DNA from: Flavobacterium lutivivi
GTDB lineage: Bacteria; Bacteroidota; Bacteroidia; Flavobacteriales; Flavobacteriaceae
Reading direction: 5' to 3'
Assembly (NCBI RefSeq): GCF_014642275.1
Contig: NZ_BMIM01000001.1
Location: forward strand, 434,001 to 498,000
DNA length: 64,000 nt
This document shows, one piece after another, positions 8,263-16,583 of the stretch (its first letter is position 1; every line of letters begins with the position of its first letter). A model generated the notes under the pieces. The model was not told the origin of the DNA, did no database searches, and saw only the letters and a list, made by a program, of their open reading frames with translations. The position numbers were made by a program, and so were the translations under genes.

Positions 8263-8283
8263 GCACGGATTGTAAATCCGTGC
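8263..8283. repeat. Palindromic intergenic repeat, GCACGGATT type
   Basis: A perfect 9-bp inverted repeat GCACGGATT / AATCCGTGC with a 3-base loop lies ten bases before the stop codon of the PLD/HA gene. A degenerate second copy lies at 32932-32955. It may serve as the terminator-like structure of the PLD/HA gene, but a good T-tract is lacking. Confidence 0.75.
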
Positions 8284-8292
8284 TATCGGGAG

Positions 8293-9939
8293 TTAATCCC
8301 AACTAAAATTTATTTCGTTAAGTCTATCTATCCTCCATTTGTTATTTATTGATTTATCATCTTTGTATCTAAATCGTAATTCAGCTTTTTTTTCTAATAT
8401 TTTTGTAAATCTTGTATCTCCTCTTTTTGGTTTTTCATCTGGATAAATTTTTCTGAGTTCAAGGTATCCGGTAATAAATTTTTCTAATTCTGCTTTTCTT
8501 TTGCTTAATTGATAATCAAAATCTACTCCAATATCTATTAGTAATTCATACCTTTCTTTAAGTAATTTTCTTACTTCACCATTTTTATTTTTTCTACCAG
8601 TATTGTTTAATGTTCTTTGATCATTTAACCATTTAGCTAATTTTTTAATTTCAGGGTTTTTATCGGTCTGAGATGGATTTACATTTCCATGTAATTTTTT
8701 ATATTCTTCAAGTTTAAAATAGTTTTCAAGCCAAATTTCATCTTTCGGAGTTGAGTAATTCCCAATATTTGGTGTTTCCCATTTAAAATTTATAGATTTC
8801 ATTTTGTTTTCTTCATACTCAGTCCAAACTGGAGTTTGATTTCCTTTTCTTCTTTGTTTTTGTAAAGCGCACCATTGTCCTAGTGAAGCATATTTGTGAT
8901 TTGGATTTTTATGTTGAGGAACATGTGCAAAGTTCATATTATGAATTTTCACATATTCTTTTAATTCTTCAAATCTTTCATTCCAACGTATTCTACTTTT
9001 TATTAATTTACCATCTTCAAACGGAAAGTCATTCTCTTCAAGTTGCTTGAGTATAAAAAGTGGAATTTCTTTTTGTTTATTTATTAAATATTTAATTGTT
9101 CTGAACCAATTAAAAAGTGCTCTATCTTCTGTTAATCTATTTACAATCCCGCCACTTTTTGGATTGTCAATTTTATATTTTAACCACTTTTCAAAAAATA
9201 CTGGGAATTTCTCAACTTCGTTTTGGGAAAATTCTAAATCGTAATTTCTATTATTTATTATTTCATCCGGCAAGTCAAGGTTACCTAACTCAATAGAATT
9301 TACATCGAACTTTTCTAATTCTGGAAAAAAGTTTTCATCAATAGCATTATTTGATTTGGGAGTTGTTGAATGAATTTCATTTGTAACTAGACCTTTTTCA
9401 ATCAAATTATTAAGTAGTTCAATTTTAAGAGGTTCAATGTTTGGATGGGATTTATCAATAAGCCTTGAAAAATAATTCTTTATTTGAGTTGTTATTTTAT
9501 TTCCTTGATTATCACTTGTTCTAAAATCTAGTTGAATTGCACCTTCAACATTAACAAATAATCCTGAATTTGTTAAGTTTGTTGAACCAATTATAATTCT
9601 TGTCCAAGTTTTACCTTGAAATAAATAAATTTTTGGGTGGAAAATTAATGCAGACTTTGTGTTGAAAATATAAGTTTCAATTTTATTGTCTATCAGTAAT
9701 TGTAGAGCTTCTTTAGAAGTTCCGTTATCATCTACACCAATGTAAAAAGTTAAATTTTTATAATTTTGAATTGAACTTAAAATTGAAGGTACAAGTTTTT
9801 TAACTCCAGCAATTGAAGCAAATGCTACAAAACCATAAAAACTTGAAAACTTTTTATCAATGAATGAGCTAACTAAAATATTTCCAACTGTATATTCATT
9901 TGTTGGGTCAAGTCCATGTCCAATAAAATTAATTTGCAT
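8293..9939 (-). CDS. Predicted PLD-family nuclease fused to helicase-associated (HA) repeats
   Basis: The protein is 548 residues. The N-terminal domain (about 1-165) is phospholipase-D-like with one catalytic motif: H101-P-K103, then GSTNLT with N121, and E132 in NVEG. This H/K/N/E spacing resembles the single-motif nucleases of the BfiI/NgoFVII type, which work as dimers. Residues about 246-548 hold up to four helicase-associated-like repeats (PF03457 pattern, W..L..Y...h...LgqW...qR...L..I.f.W): 246-308, 319-388, 400-476 and a weaker 481-548. HA repeats are probably DNA binding. No helicase or methyltransferase gene is adjacent. A role as a stand-alone restriction or defence nuclease is inference. 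Confidence 0.75.
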   Translation of the reverse strand: MQINFIGHGLDPTNEYTVGNILVSSFIDKKFSSFYGFVAFASIAGVKKLVPSILSSIQNYKNLTFYIGVDDNGTSKEALQLLIDNKIETYIFNTKSALIFHPKIYLFQGKTWTRIIIGSTNLTNSGLFVNVEGAIQLDFRTSDNQGNKITTQIKNYFSRLIDKSHPNIEPLKIELLNNLIEKGLVTNEIHSTTPKSNNAIDENFFPELEKFDVNSIELGNLDLPDEIINNRNYDLEFSQNEVEKFPVFFEKWLKYKIDNPKSGGIVNRLTEDRALFNWFRTIKYLINKQKEIPLFILKQLEENDFPFEDGKLIKSRIRWNERFEELKEYVKIHNMNFAHVPQHKNPNHKYASLGQWCALQKQRRKGNQTPVWTEYEENKMKSINFKWETPNIGNYSTPKDEIWLENYFKLEEYKKLHGNVNPSQTDKNPEIKKLAKWLNDQRTLNNTGRKNKNGEVRKLLKERYELLIDIGVDFDYQLSKRKAELEKFITGYLELRKIYPDEKPKRGDTRFTKILEKKAELRFRYKDDKSINNKWRIDRLNEINFSWD

Positions 9940-9971
9940 TTTAAAGAAATTTAAAGGATATATTATTTAGC

Positions 9972-9979
9972 CAAATTTA
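9972..9979 (-). promoter_or_regulatory. -7 box for the PLD/HA gene
   Basis: TAAATTTG on the minus strand, 33 bp before the ATG at 9939, matches the Bacteroidota -7 consensus and suggests the gene has its own promoter rather than relying on readthrough from uvrB. No clear -33 box. Confidence 0.45.
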
Positions 9980-9989
9980 ACAAAAAAAC

Positions 9990-11978
9990 CTACATCTTCT
10001 CCTGCAACGCATTGATCTCATCACGTAGTTTTGCTGCTTGTATAAAATCCAACTCTTTTGCGGCTTTTTCCATGGCTTTGCGTTTTTCACGAATGCGTTT
10101 TTCAATTTCAGGTTTTGATAAGTATTCTGTTTCTGGTTCGGCAGCAATTTTTGGCGCATTATCATAATGATAACTCGTAATTGGGCTTTTTGCCAATGGG
10201 TTTTCTATCGATTTATTCAATGCTTTGGGTTGTAAATTGTTAGCCAAATTATAGGCCATTTGTTTTTCTCTGCGGTAATTGGTTTCGTCTATGGTTTTTT
10301 GCATGCTATTGGTTATTTTATCGGCATACATAATAGCTTTTCCATTTACGTTTCGAGCTGCACGACCAACGGTTTGCGTTAACGAACGATGACTTCGCAA
10401 AAATCCTTCTTTATCGGCATCTAAAATGGCAACCAATGAAACTTCAGGTAAATCTAAACCTTCACGCAATAAGTTGACACCAATCAAAACATCAAACAAA
10501 CCTTTGCGCAAATCTTGCATAATCTCAACGCGTTCAAGCGTATCTACATCACTGTGTATATAACGACAACGAATGGAAACTTTGGTTAAATATTTGGTTA
10601 ATTCTTCTGCCATTCTTTTGGTTAAAGTAGTCACCAATGTGCGTTCATCAGCTTCGCAACGTATTTGAATTTCTTCAATCAAATCATCAATTTGGTTCAA
10701 ACTTGGTCGAACTTCAATGATTGGGTCAAGCAAACCTGTAGGACGAATAATTTGTTCTACATAAATACCTTCGGTTTTTTGTAGTTCATATTCTGCTGGC
10801 GTTGCCGAAACATACAACACTTGGTTTTGCATGCTTTCAAATTCTTCAAACTTCAATGGTCGATTGTCCATTGCAGCAGGAAGACGGAAACCATATTCTA
10901 CCAAATTTTCCTTGCGACTTCTATCGCCACCATACATGGCATGAACTTGCGAAATGGTTACGTGACTTTCATCGACAACCATCAAATAATCATCTGGGAA
11001 ATAATCTAACAAACAGAAAGGTCTTGTGCCAGGCAAACGTCTATCAAGGTAACGCGAATAATTTTCTATCCCAGAGCAATAACCGAGTTCTTTTATCATT
11101 TCGAGGTCAAAATTGGTGCGTTCTTCCAGTCGTTTTGCTTCGAGATGTTTGCCAATGCTTTTGAAATAATCTACTTGTTTCACTAAGTCTTGCTGTATAT
11201 CCCAAATGGCTGCTTGTAAAATATCTGGAGAAGTTACAAACATATTGGCCGGATAAATATTTAGCTTTTCGTAGCGTTCAATCACTTTTGAAGTTTTAGC
11301 GTCAAAAGCTTCAATTTCTTCAATTTCATCTCCAAAAAAATGTACACGAAAAGGTTCATCGGCATAACTCGGATAAATTTCTACCGTATCACCTTTGATA
11401 CGAAATGTTCCAGGAAGAAAATCGGCTTCGGTACGCGAATACAAACTTTGCACCAATCGATGTAATAATTTGGTACGCGAAATAGTTTGACCGTTTTCTA
11501 TAGAAATGACATTTTTTTGAAATTCTACAGGATTTCCAATACCATATAAGCACGAAACCGAAGAAACAACTAAAACATCTCTACGACCAGAAAGTAGCGC
11601 AGAAGTAGTGCTTAATCGCAGTTTTTCTAGTTCGGCATTGATAGATAAATCTTTTTCGATGTATGTTCCAGTAACGGGAATAAAAGCTTCGGGTTGATAA
11701 TAGTCGTAATAGGAAACAAAATATTGCACAGAATTATTTGGAAAAAATTGCTTGAACTCTGAATAAAGCTGTGCTGCTAATGTTTTGTTGTGTGCCAAAA
11801 CCAATGTTGGACGTTGAATTTCCTGAACGACATTAGCCACAGTAAATGTTTTTCCTGAACCAGTAACACCCAATAATGTTTGGTATTTTTCACCATTGAG
11901 AATTCCGTTTGAAAGTTTTTCAATGGCTTGTGGCTGATCGCCTGTGGGTTTATATTCTGAGATTACTTGGAAATTCAT
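9990..11978 (-). CDS. uvrB: Excinuclease ABC subunit B
   Basis: This 662-residue protein is full length for UvrB. It has the Walker A GVTGSGKT at 37-44, the beta-hairpin region YYDYYQPEAFIP that clamps the damaged strand, the DESH box (VVDESHVTISQ), the helicase motif VGRAARN, and a C-terminal UVR domain (about 622-660) that contacts UvrC. UvrB verifies lesions handed over by UvrA in nucleotide excision repair. uvrA is in the same window at 42.6-45.4 kb on the same strand but not linked. The nearest downstream gene is the PLD/HA nuclease. Confidence 0.98.
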   Translation of the reverse strand: MNFQVISEYKPTGDQPQAIEKLSNGILNGEKYQTLLGVTGSGKTFTVANVVQEIQRPTLVLAHNKTLAAQLYSEFKQFFPNNSVQYFVSYYDYYQPEAFIPVTGTYIEKDLSINAELEKLRLSTTSALLSGRRDVLVVSSVSCLYGIGNPVEFQKNVISIENGQTISRTKLLHRLVQSLYSRTEADFLPGTFRIKGDTVEIYPSYADEPFRVHFFGDEIEEIEAFDAKTSKVIERYEKLNIYPANMFVTSPDILQAAIWDIQQDLVKQVDYFKSIGKHLEAKRLEERTNFDLEMIKELGYCSGIENYSRYLDRRLPGTRPFCLLDYFPDDYLMVVDESHVTISQVHAMYGGDRSRKENLVEYGFRLPAAMDNRPLKFEEFESMQNQVLYVSATPAEYELQKTEGIYVEQIIRPTGLLDPIIEVRPSLNQIDDLIEEIQIRCEADERTLVTTLTKRMAEELTKYLTKVSIRCRYIHSDVDTLERVEIMQDLRKGLFDVLIGVNLLREGLDLPEVSLVAILDADKEGFLRSHRSLTQTVGRAARNVNGKAIMYADKITNSMQKTIDETNYRREKQMAYNLANNLQPKALNKSIENPLAKSPITSYHYDNAPKIAAEPETEYLSKPEIEKRIREKRKAMEKAAKELDFIQAAKLRDEINALQEKM

Positions 11979-12003
11979 GTTTTATTGGAAATAACTTTTT
12001 TTA

Positions 12004-12011
12004 CAAATTTA
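12004..12011 (-). promoter_or_regulatory. -7 box for uvrB
   Basis: TAAATTTG on the minus strand, 26 bp upstream of the uvrB ATG, fits TAnnTTTG. I saw no LexA-like operator beside it. Confidence 0.45.
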
Positions 12012-12045
12012 GAGGTTATTCTAGTTTGCTTTGTCCATAAAAAGA

Positions 12046-12070
12046 AAAAAATGCTTTTGGAGCATTTTTT
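12046..12070 (-). terminator. Terminator after the DUF3570 gene
   Basis: The stem AAAAAATGCT / AGCATTTTTT with a five-base loop lies 25 bp past the DUF3570 stop and gives a U-rich tail on the minus strand. Confidence 0.75.
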
Positions 12071-12094
12071 TCAATTATTGATCTAAACTTATTG

Positions 12095-13297
12095 TTATTT
12101 AAACTGCAACGCCAAGGTTATAATATGCGAACTCAAACCATTGTTTCTTGTGTAATAACCATAGCGCATTTCTAAACTATGAATTCTTTTGATATTAAAA
12201 ATTCCTTTGTCACTATCGGTCAAATGATAGCCTAAACCAATCATGTTACTACTGAATTTTGACAAATCATAATCGCTGGTGTAATATTCATCATTGAGCT
12301 GATGTTGATTGATAGCATCAAAATATTTTGCAGCGCTTTGAGTGTAAAAACGATAAGGAATTGACAATGAAGAGAATGGAGTGAGTTTTATACTCGGCTC
12401 TATGCTTATTGTATGTGAATTAATATTCCAATTGTCATAATAGTAACGATAGAATGTACGCAGAATAATTCTGTCATTCAAATAATAATTAGCTCTAACG
12501 CCGAGAGGAATTTTGAACCTAGTTGATGGTAATTTTTCTGAACGAACAGATAAATCATCAAAATATACTCTATTGAATTTTGTTGCCAATAATCCTTCTT
12601 GATAACCTATGTCTGCCAGAAAAGCCATTTGGAAATTCTTATTGATAACTTGCGAAAGTGTCAATCCCAAATTATAAGAAGTTCTTGGTTTTGTGTCCAA
12701 ATGATTTGCATCGTTATCGGTTGGGTTGTTCCTTATTTCTATTGGTAAAATGACTTTCCAAGTGTCAAAAAACGCCATACCTTTTACTGAAAATTCTCTG
12801 TTTTTGTCTTTCGAAGTTTTAGTGTAACCTACATTCGCACCAATAGAAGTATAGTCAAACTCTGCTGAGAAAGAAAGACCAGCATTCAAGGCATATCTTT
12901 TTTCAACGTTTTCAAAATTATAATTAATAGAAGGATACACTCTAATATCTTGATAGGAAGCTGAGCTCACAGTACTTGGATCAATTTTATCTGATGATGC
13001 TGAGGTATAACTATCTACACCAACATTTACATCAAATGAATGGACGTTGTTTTTTGAATCTTTTTTGGATAAAATAACTTCAAAATTTGTAGCAATATCT
13101 GTTAGCTTTTCTGTTCCTTTTCCTCCTGTAACAGCGGAATTGTCGCCATCTTGAGTATAATAGCTAGAAACAAAATTGATTTCTTCAATTTTTAGTTTTT
13201 GTTTTTTATAAGTACTATTAATTGTATCGTTTTGAGCCTTAGATTGATTGGCAAACAAGAAAGCTAAACAGGCTGCGGTAATGATTCTTTTTTTCAT
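12095..13297 (-). CDS. DUF3570 family predicted outer-membrane beta-barrel protein
   Basis: The 400-residue protein has a signal peptide (residues 1-21) and then alternating amphipathic strands with many aromatic residues, e.g. FRYYYDNWNINSHTISIEPS, ending in LALQFK. This is the DUF3570 pattern, which looks like a transmembrane beta-barrel. Its function is not established. It is the last gene of the thioredoxin-like / ApbE / DUF4266 / DUF3570 run, starting 10 bp after the DUF4266 gene, and a terminator follows. It probably provides the outer-membrane component of the system. Confidence 0.85.
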   Translation of the reverse strand: MKKRIITAACLAFLFANQSKAQNDTINSTYKKQKLKIEEINFVSSYYTQDGDNSAVTGGKGTEKLTDIATNFEVILSKKDSKNNVHSFDVNVGVDSYTSASSDKIDPSTVSSASYQDIRVYPSINYNFENVEKRYALNAGLSFSAEFDYTSIGANVGYTKTSKDKNREFSVKGMAFFDTWKVILPIEIRNNPTDNDANHLDTKPRTSYNLGLTLSQVINKNFQMAFLADIGYQEGLLATKFNRVYFDDLSVRSEKLPSTRFKIPLGVRANYYLNDRIILRTFYRYYYDNWNINSHTISIEPSIKLTPFSSLSIPYRFYTQSAAKYFDAINQHQLNDEYYTSDYDLSKFSSNMIGLGYHLTDSDKGIFNIKRIHSLEMRYGYYTRNNGLSSHIITLALQFK

Positions 13298-13307
13298 TTT
13301 TTTCTAT

Positions 13308-13520
13308 CTAATTACATCCACATCCACCACCAGTTTTTCCACCATTTGCTCCAGAGCTAGCTTCTCTGTATAATTGAAAAGTGTTTTCAAATTTTTCAGT
13401 CTTTTTTGCTGAAAGTGCCATTTCAGTATCGTTTATTTTTGATTTTTGATACTCTTTTACCGACTCGCATGATTGCAAAGCAATAGCAAGTAGAAACATG
13501 AAAATGATTTTTTTATTCAT
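13308..13520 (-). CDS. DUF4266 family small lipoprotein with Cys-Gly-Cys tail
   Basis: The 70-residue precursor has a lipoprotein signal with lipobox ALQSC (Cys18). The mature peptide is about 53 residues and ends in a glycine-rich tail, SSGANGG at 55-61 and GGGCGCN at 64-70. The pattern fits DUF4266. The terminal CGC could bind metal or act as a dithiol, and the Ser/Gly/Ala stretch is the only Ser-rich segment that ApbE could flavinylate; both are inferences. It lies between apbE and the DUF3570 gene in a tight run. Confidence 0.85.
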   Translation of the reverse strand: MNKKIIFMFLLAIALQSCESVKEYQKSKINDTEMALSAKKTEKFENTFQLYREASSGANGGKTGGGCGCN

Positions 13521-13559
13521 AGTACTTATTTTATTTTCAAGATTGCTGTTTTTATTCGT

Positions 13560-14480
13560 TTAGATGATGGTAATATTTTTTGAAAAGTAGGTTTTATCAT
13601 TGTCATCAATTATGATGCAGCCAATTGTTTTTAGCTGATTAATAAAATCAAGCCCAACCTCAATTCCCATAACGGTTACTGGAGTTGCTAATGCATCAGC
13701 TATTTCTGCATTATCAGCAAGAATTGTTACACTTTTTATTCCAGAAATTGGATAGCCAGTTTTTGGGTCAATAGTGTGTGAATATTTTTTGTTATTGATA
13801 ACGACAAACTTTTCATAGTTTCCAGAAGTTGCAACTGCTTTATCAGTAATTTTAAATGTAGAAAAAATGGATTTTCTTTGGTTAGGATCGGCAACGCCAA
13901 TGGTCCAAGGTTCTCCATTTTCCTGAAAACCCCAAGCAGTCAAATCGCCCGAAGCATTCACAATGCCACTTTTTACATTTATTTCTTTTAATTTTTTTTT
14001 AGCCATTTCGGCAGCATATCCTTTACCAATTCCGCCAAAACCTATGCGCATTCCTTTATTTTTCAAAAAAACTGTTTTATTGTTCTCGTCTAAAATTATG
14101 TTTTCATAATTAATTAATTCTACCGACTTTTTTGCGGTTTCTACATCAGGAAGTGAAGTCATGTTGACATCAAAATTCCAAAATCGTTTGTCAATACTAC
14201 CATAACTTAAATCGAAAGCACCTTGAGTTATTTTTGAAATAAATTGGCTTCTTTTTATCAATTGAAAAACTTCATCGGTCACTTCGATTGGTCCTATTCC
14301 TGCATTTTCATTTATTTTATAAGTAATGCTAGTCTCAGAAAATGTTGTAAGCAGTTTTTCTATTCTTTTTATTTCGTTAATAGCAATTTCAAAAAACTCT
14401 TCGGCTTGATTTTCACTTTGCTCAATCAAAGTAAATTCGAATTGATTACCCATTAATCGGGTTTGTTTTTTGAAATGCAT
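13560..14480 (-). CDS. apbE: FAD:protein FMN transferase (ApbE family)
   Basis: This 306-residue protein has the ApbE signatures: GGIGKGYAAE (about 149-158), NASGDLTAWG (175-184), SHTIDPKTGYPISG (224-237) and the acidic ADALATPVTVMG (about 261-272). ApbE transfers FMN from FAD to Ser/Thr of target proteins. Notably there is no signal peptide: the ATG at 14480 follows in the same frame, four codons after the TAA of the upstream secreted thioredoxin-like gene. Either this enzyme is cytoplasmic or export depends on something not visible. It belongs to the four-gene redox cluster. Confidence 0.92.
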   Translation of the reverse strand: MHFKKQTRLMGNQFEFTLIEQSENQAEEFFEIAINEIKRIEKLLTTFSETSITYKINENAGIGPIEVTDEVFQLIKRSQFISKITQGAFDLSYGSIDKRFWNFDVNMTSLPDVETAKKSVELINYENIILDENNKTVFLKNKGMRIGFGGIGKGYAAEMAKKKLKEINVKSGIVNASGDLTAWGFQENGEPWTIGVADPNQRKSIFSTFKITDKAVATSGNYEKFVVINNKKYSHTIDPKTGYPISGIKSVTILADNAEIADALATPVTVMGIEVGLDFINQLKTIGCIIIDDNDKTYFSKNITII

Positions 14481-14489
14481 TTGGCGAAA

Positions 14490-14912
14490 TTATTTTAACT
14501 TTTCAATAAATTCAGGAACTGTTTCCGTTGGTAATTTTTCCCACTGTTTGATTATTTTTCCGTTTTCGTCGAGTAAAATTATCAACGGAAATAATCCATT
14601 TTGGTTATATTTTTCTGCCAATTTTTCGTTTTCCTCTGTTTGTTCTTTTGATAAAGCATTTTTCTTTTGTCGAGGAAAATCTGCATTGAAAACAATTAAA
14701 TTATTTTGAGCAAATGCTTTAAAATCTTCATTTTCAATAAATGTTTTTTTAAATTTTACGCATGGAGAACACCAATCAGAACCAGAAAAAAAGAACAAAA
14801 CCTTTTTATGTTCTTGTTTGGCTTGGTTTATTGAGTTTTGTAGTGTTTTTGTTTCTTGAGAAAAAGCTAAAAAGCTAATATTCAAGAATATGAAAATTAG
14901 AAACTTGTGCAT
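14490..14912 (-). CDS. Secreted thioredoxin-family protein
   Basis: The 140-residue protein has a signal peptide (1-18, ending LAFSQ) and a thioredoxin fold with active site WCSPC (Cys48, Cys51). The later segment FPLIILLDENGKIIKQWEKLP contains the cis-Pro-type region. It is related to the DsbD gamma / thioredoxin_7 proteins and probably works as a periplasmic thiol reductant or oxidase. It is the first gene of the ApbE/DUF4266/DUF3570 run, and the dithiol end of DUF4266 is a conceivable partner, by inference. Confidence 0.88.
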   Translation of the reverse strand: MHKFLIFIFLNISFLAFSQETKTLQNSINQAKQEHKKVLFFFSGSDWCSPCVKFKKTFIENEDFKAFAQNNLIVFNADFPRQKKNALSKEQTEENEKLAEKYNQNGLFPLIILLDENGKIIKQWEKLPTETVPEFIEKLK

Positions 14913-15014
14913 TTTGTATATAAATATTTTAGGAACGTTGATGAATAATTGATTTTATGTTCTTGCTTAATAACGTATAGATGTTATTATTATTGTTTGA
15001 TAGACATATTAAAA

Positions 15015-15677
15015 TTAATCCCAACATTCAATTAGAAATAATTCGCCATTTTCAAATTGAATAGAAACCAAACCATCTTCAGCTACATGGTTGCTACTTC
15101 CTGTTCGATAGCCTAGATTTAATTCTTCATTTTTTAATGGATAAAAAAGATTTTCGGTTGTTATTCCTGAAACTTTTCCTATGGGAATTAGCGAAAGAAT
15201 AGTGTTTTTGGCATACCATTTTTGGTAGTGATTTGGTAGTAAAAAAGCTTTAGAATGGTCGTCAAAAAAAACAATTTTCAGTTGATTTTTATAGCTTACA
15301 CCAATGGTTAGATTATGTAACGTGTGGTCAATTCTTTTTCCTGTTGCCCAAACTACGTTTACTGCTTTGTGACCTTTTTCGATGAGATAATCAAATGCTT
15401 TTTCCAAATCAGTTTTGTCTTGATTTGGAGTATGAACAATTTCAAGCGGATATTGCGTTTCTTTATAAATATCAGGATTGAAATCATGGTCAAAATCACC
15501 CAGTAAAACATCAACTTTTATGTTGAGTTCATGAACGCGATGTATAGCGCTATCTAGAACGATAACCAATGGTGACCATTCTAGTAACTGACCAAGAAGT
15601 TCTGAGCTACATTCTTGACCATTTGCAATGATTAACGCTGGTTCTTGATCGTCGCGAACGATGTGATGTGATGACAT
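15015..15677 (-). CDS. Thiamine pyrophosphokinase
   Basis: The 220-residue protein shows the TPK catalytic domain with VDVLLGDFDHD near residues 54-64, TPNQDKTDLEKAFDYL (83-98) and GATGKRIDHTLHN-like ATGKRIDHTLHNL (about 111-123), followed by the C-terminal B1-binding domain ending GTGSSNH-like RTGSSNHVAEDG. It converts thiamine plus ATP to thiamine diphosphate plus AMP in the cytoplasm. Its ATG abuts the stop codon of the DUF4249 gene (TAAATG), so it is co-transcribed with the TonB receptor and DUF4249 lipoprotein. Confidence 0.93.
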   Translation of the reverse strand: MSSHHIVRDDQEPALIIANGQECSSELLGQLLEWSPLVIVLDSAIHRVHELNIKVDVLLGDFDHDFNPDIYKETQYPLEIVHTPNQDKTDLEKAFDYLIEKGHKAVNVVWATGKRIDHTLHNLTIGVSYKNQLKIVFFDDHSKAFLLPNHYQKWYAKNTILSLIPIGKVSGITTENLFYPLKNEELNLGYRTGSSNHVAEDGLVSIQFENGELFLIECWD

Positions 15678-16496
15678 TTACTCGATTATATATTCTTCAA
15701 CAGAGGTTTTACTTAATCTAAAATAACCCAAAGCAAAGTTATCAAAGTTTGTTTGATTTATTACATTTCCTCTTATTGTTGATGTTGGCGTTGAAAATGG
15801 TCCAGCACTATTGGTTCCAGTTTGTGCCAAAAGTATGTTCATATAGTTGTAATAGTTTCTGGTGATGCCATTTAAAGTAAACTTGATGGTGTCGCCAGTT
15901 TTAAAATCTTCACTAAAGTATAATCCAAACATTTCATTATTTTCGAAAAATCGATCTTCTATTACGCCATATTCTGGAATTACTTTGTAAGGATCATCAA
16001 TTCTAGCAAAATATTGATTGGTTTCATCAACCAAATCATTGAAGAAAAATTTAACTTCCGTTTGATTACCAAGCGGACCAGCATCATTTTTTTGCTCAAC
16101 TCTCGTTATCGTTGGTGTATTTAGTAGTGCATCTGTTGCAGTATATACTTCTCCTTTATACACTACAGTGAGGTTATACGTTTCACCAACTACAGGAACA
16201 AATGAATTGCATTTGTAAGTTCCAGGTGTTTCTTCTTGAATAAAATTAAAAACATCTCCAGAACTGTTTGTAATATAAACAGAGGCATCAATTACTGGAG
16301 GAATTGTAGTTGAATAATAATCAGTTGTTGTAGATAATTTTATTTTTTGTTCGTTGCCAGTGGTGTTTTCATACCAATTAATTGAAGCTTCAACAACCAA
16401 TCTTGGTTTTGCTGTTTCAAGGTCAACATCAATGACTTTTTCACAAGAGGTTGCAAAAGCTAAGACTACGATTAATAATAATTTTGATATTTTCAT
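15678..16496 (-). CDS. DUF4249 family surface lipoprotein
   Basis: I chose the ATG at 16496 because it begins the lipoprotein signal MKISKLLLIVVLAFATSC; the open frame reaches 16580 but adds 28 residues with no role. The protein is about 272 residues. CEKVIDVDLETAKPRLVVEA is the typical DUF4249 start, followed by an Ig-like domain. DUF4249 proteins are commonly encoded beside TonB-dependent receptors in Bacteroidota and are thought to be accessory surface lipoproteins. It sits between the receptor gene and thiamine pyrophosphokinase. Confidence 0.92.
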   Translation of the reverse strand: MKISKLLLIVVLAFATSCEKVIDVDLETAKPRLVVEASINWYENTTGNEQKIKLSTTTDYYSTTIPPVIDASVYITNSSGDVFNFIQEETPGTYKCNSFVPVVGETYNLTVVYKGEVYTATDALLNTPTITRVEQKNDAGPLGNQTEVKFFFNDLVDETNQYFARIDDPYKVIPEYGVIEDRFFENNEMFGLYFSEDFKTGDTIKFTLNGITRNYYNYMNILLAQTGTNSAGPFSTPTSTIRGNVINQTNFDNFALGYFRLSKTSVEEYIIE

Positions 16497-16583
16497 ATGT
16501 TGATTAATTTGCTTTTTAAAGGTCATATGTAATCGCTCTATCTTGATTAATGTTTGTTTTGTTGTCAATGGCGATTTCATAGA

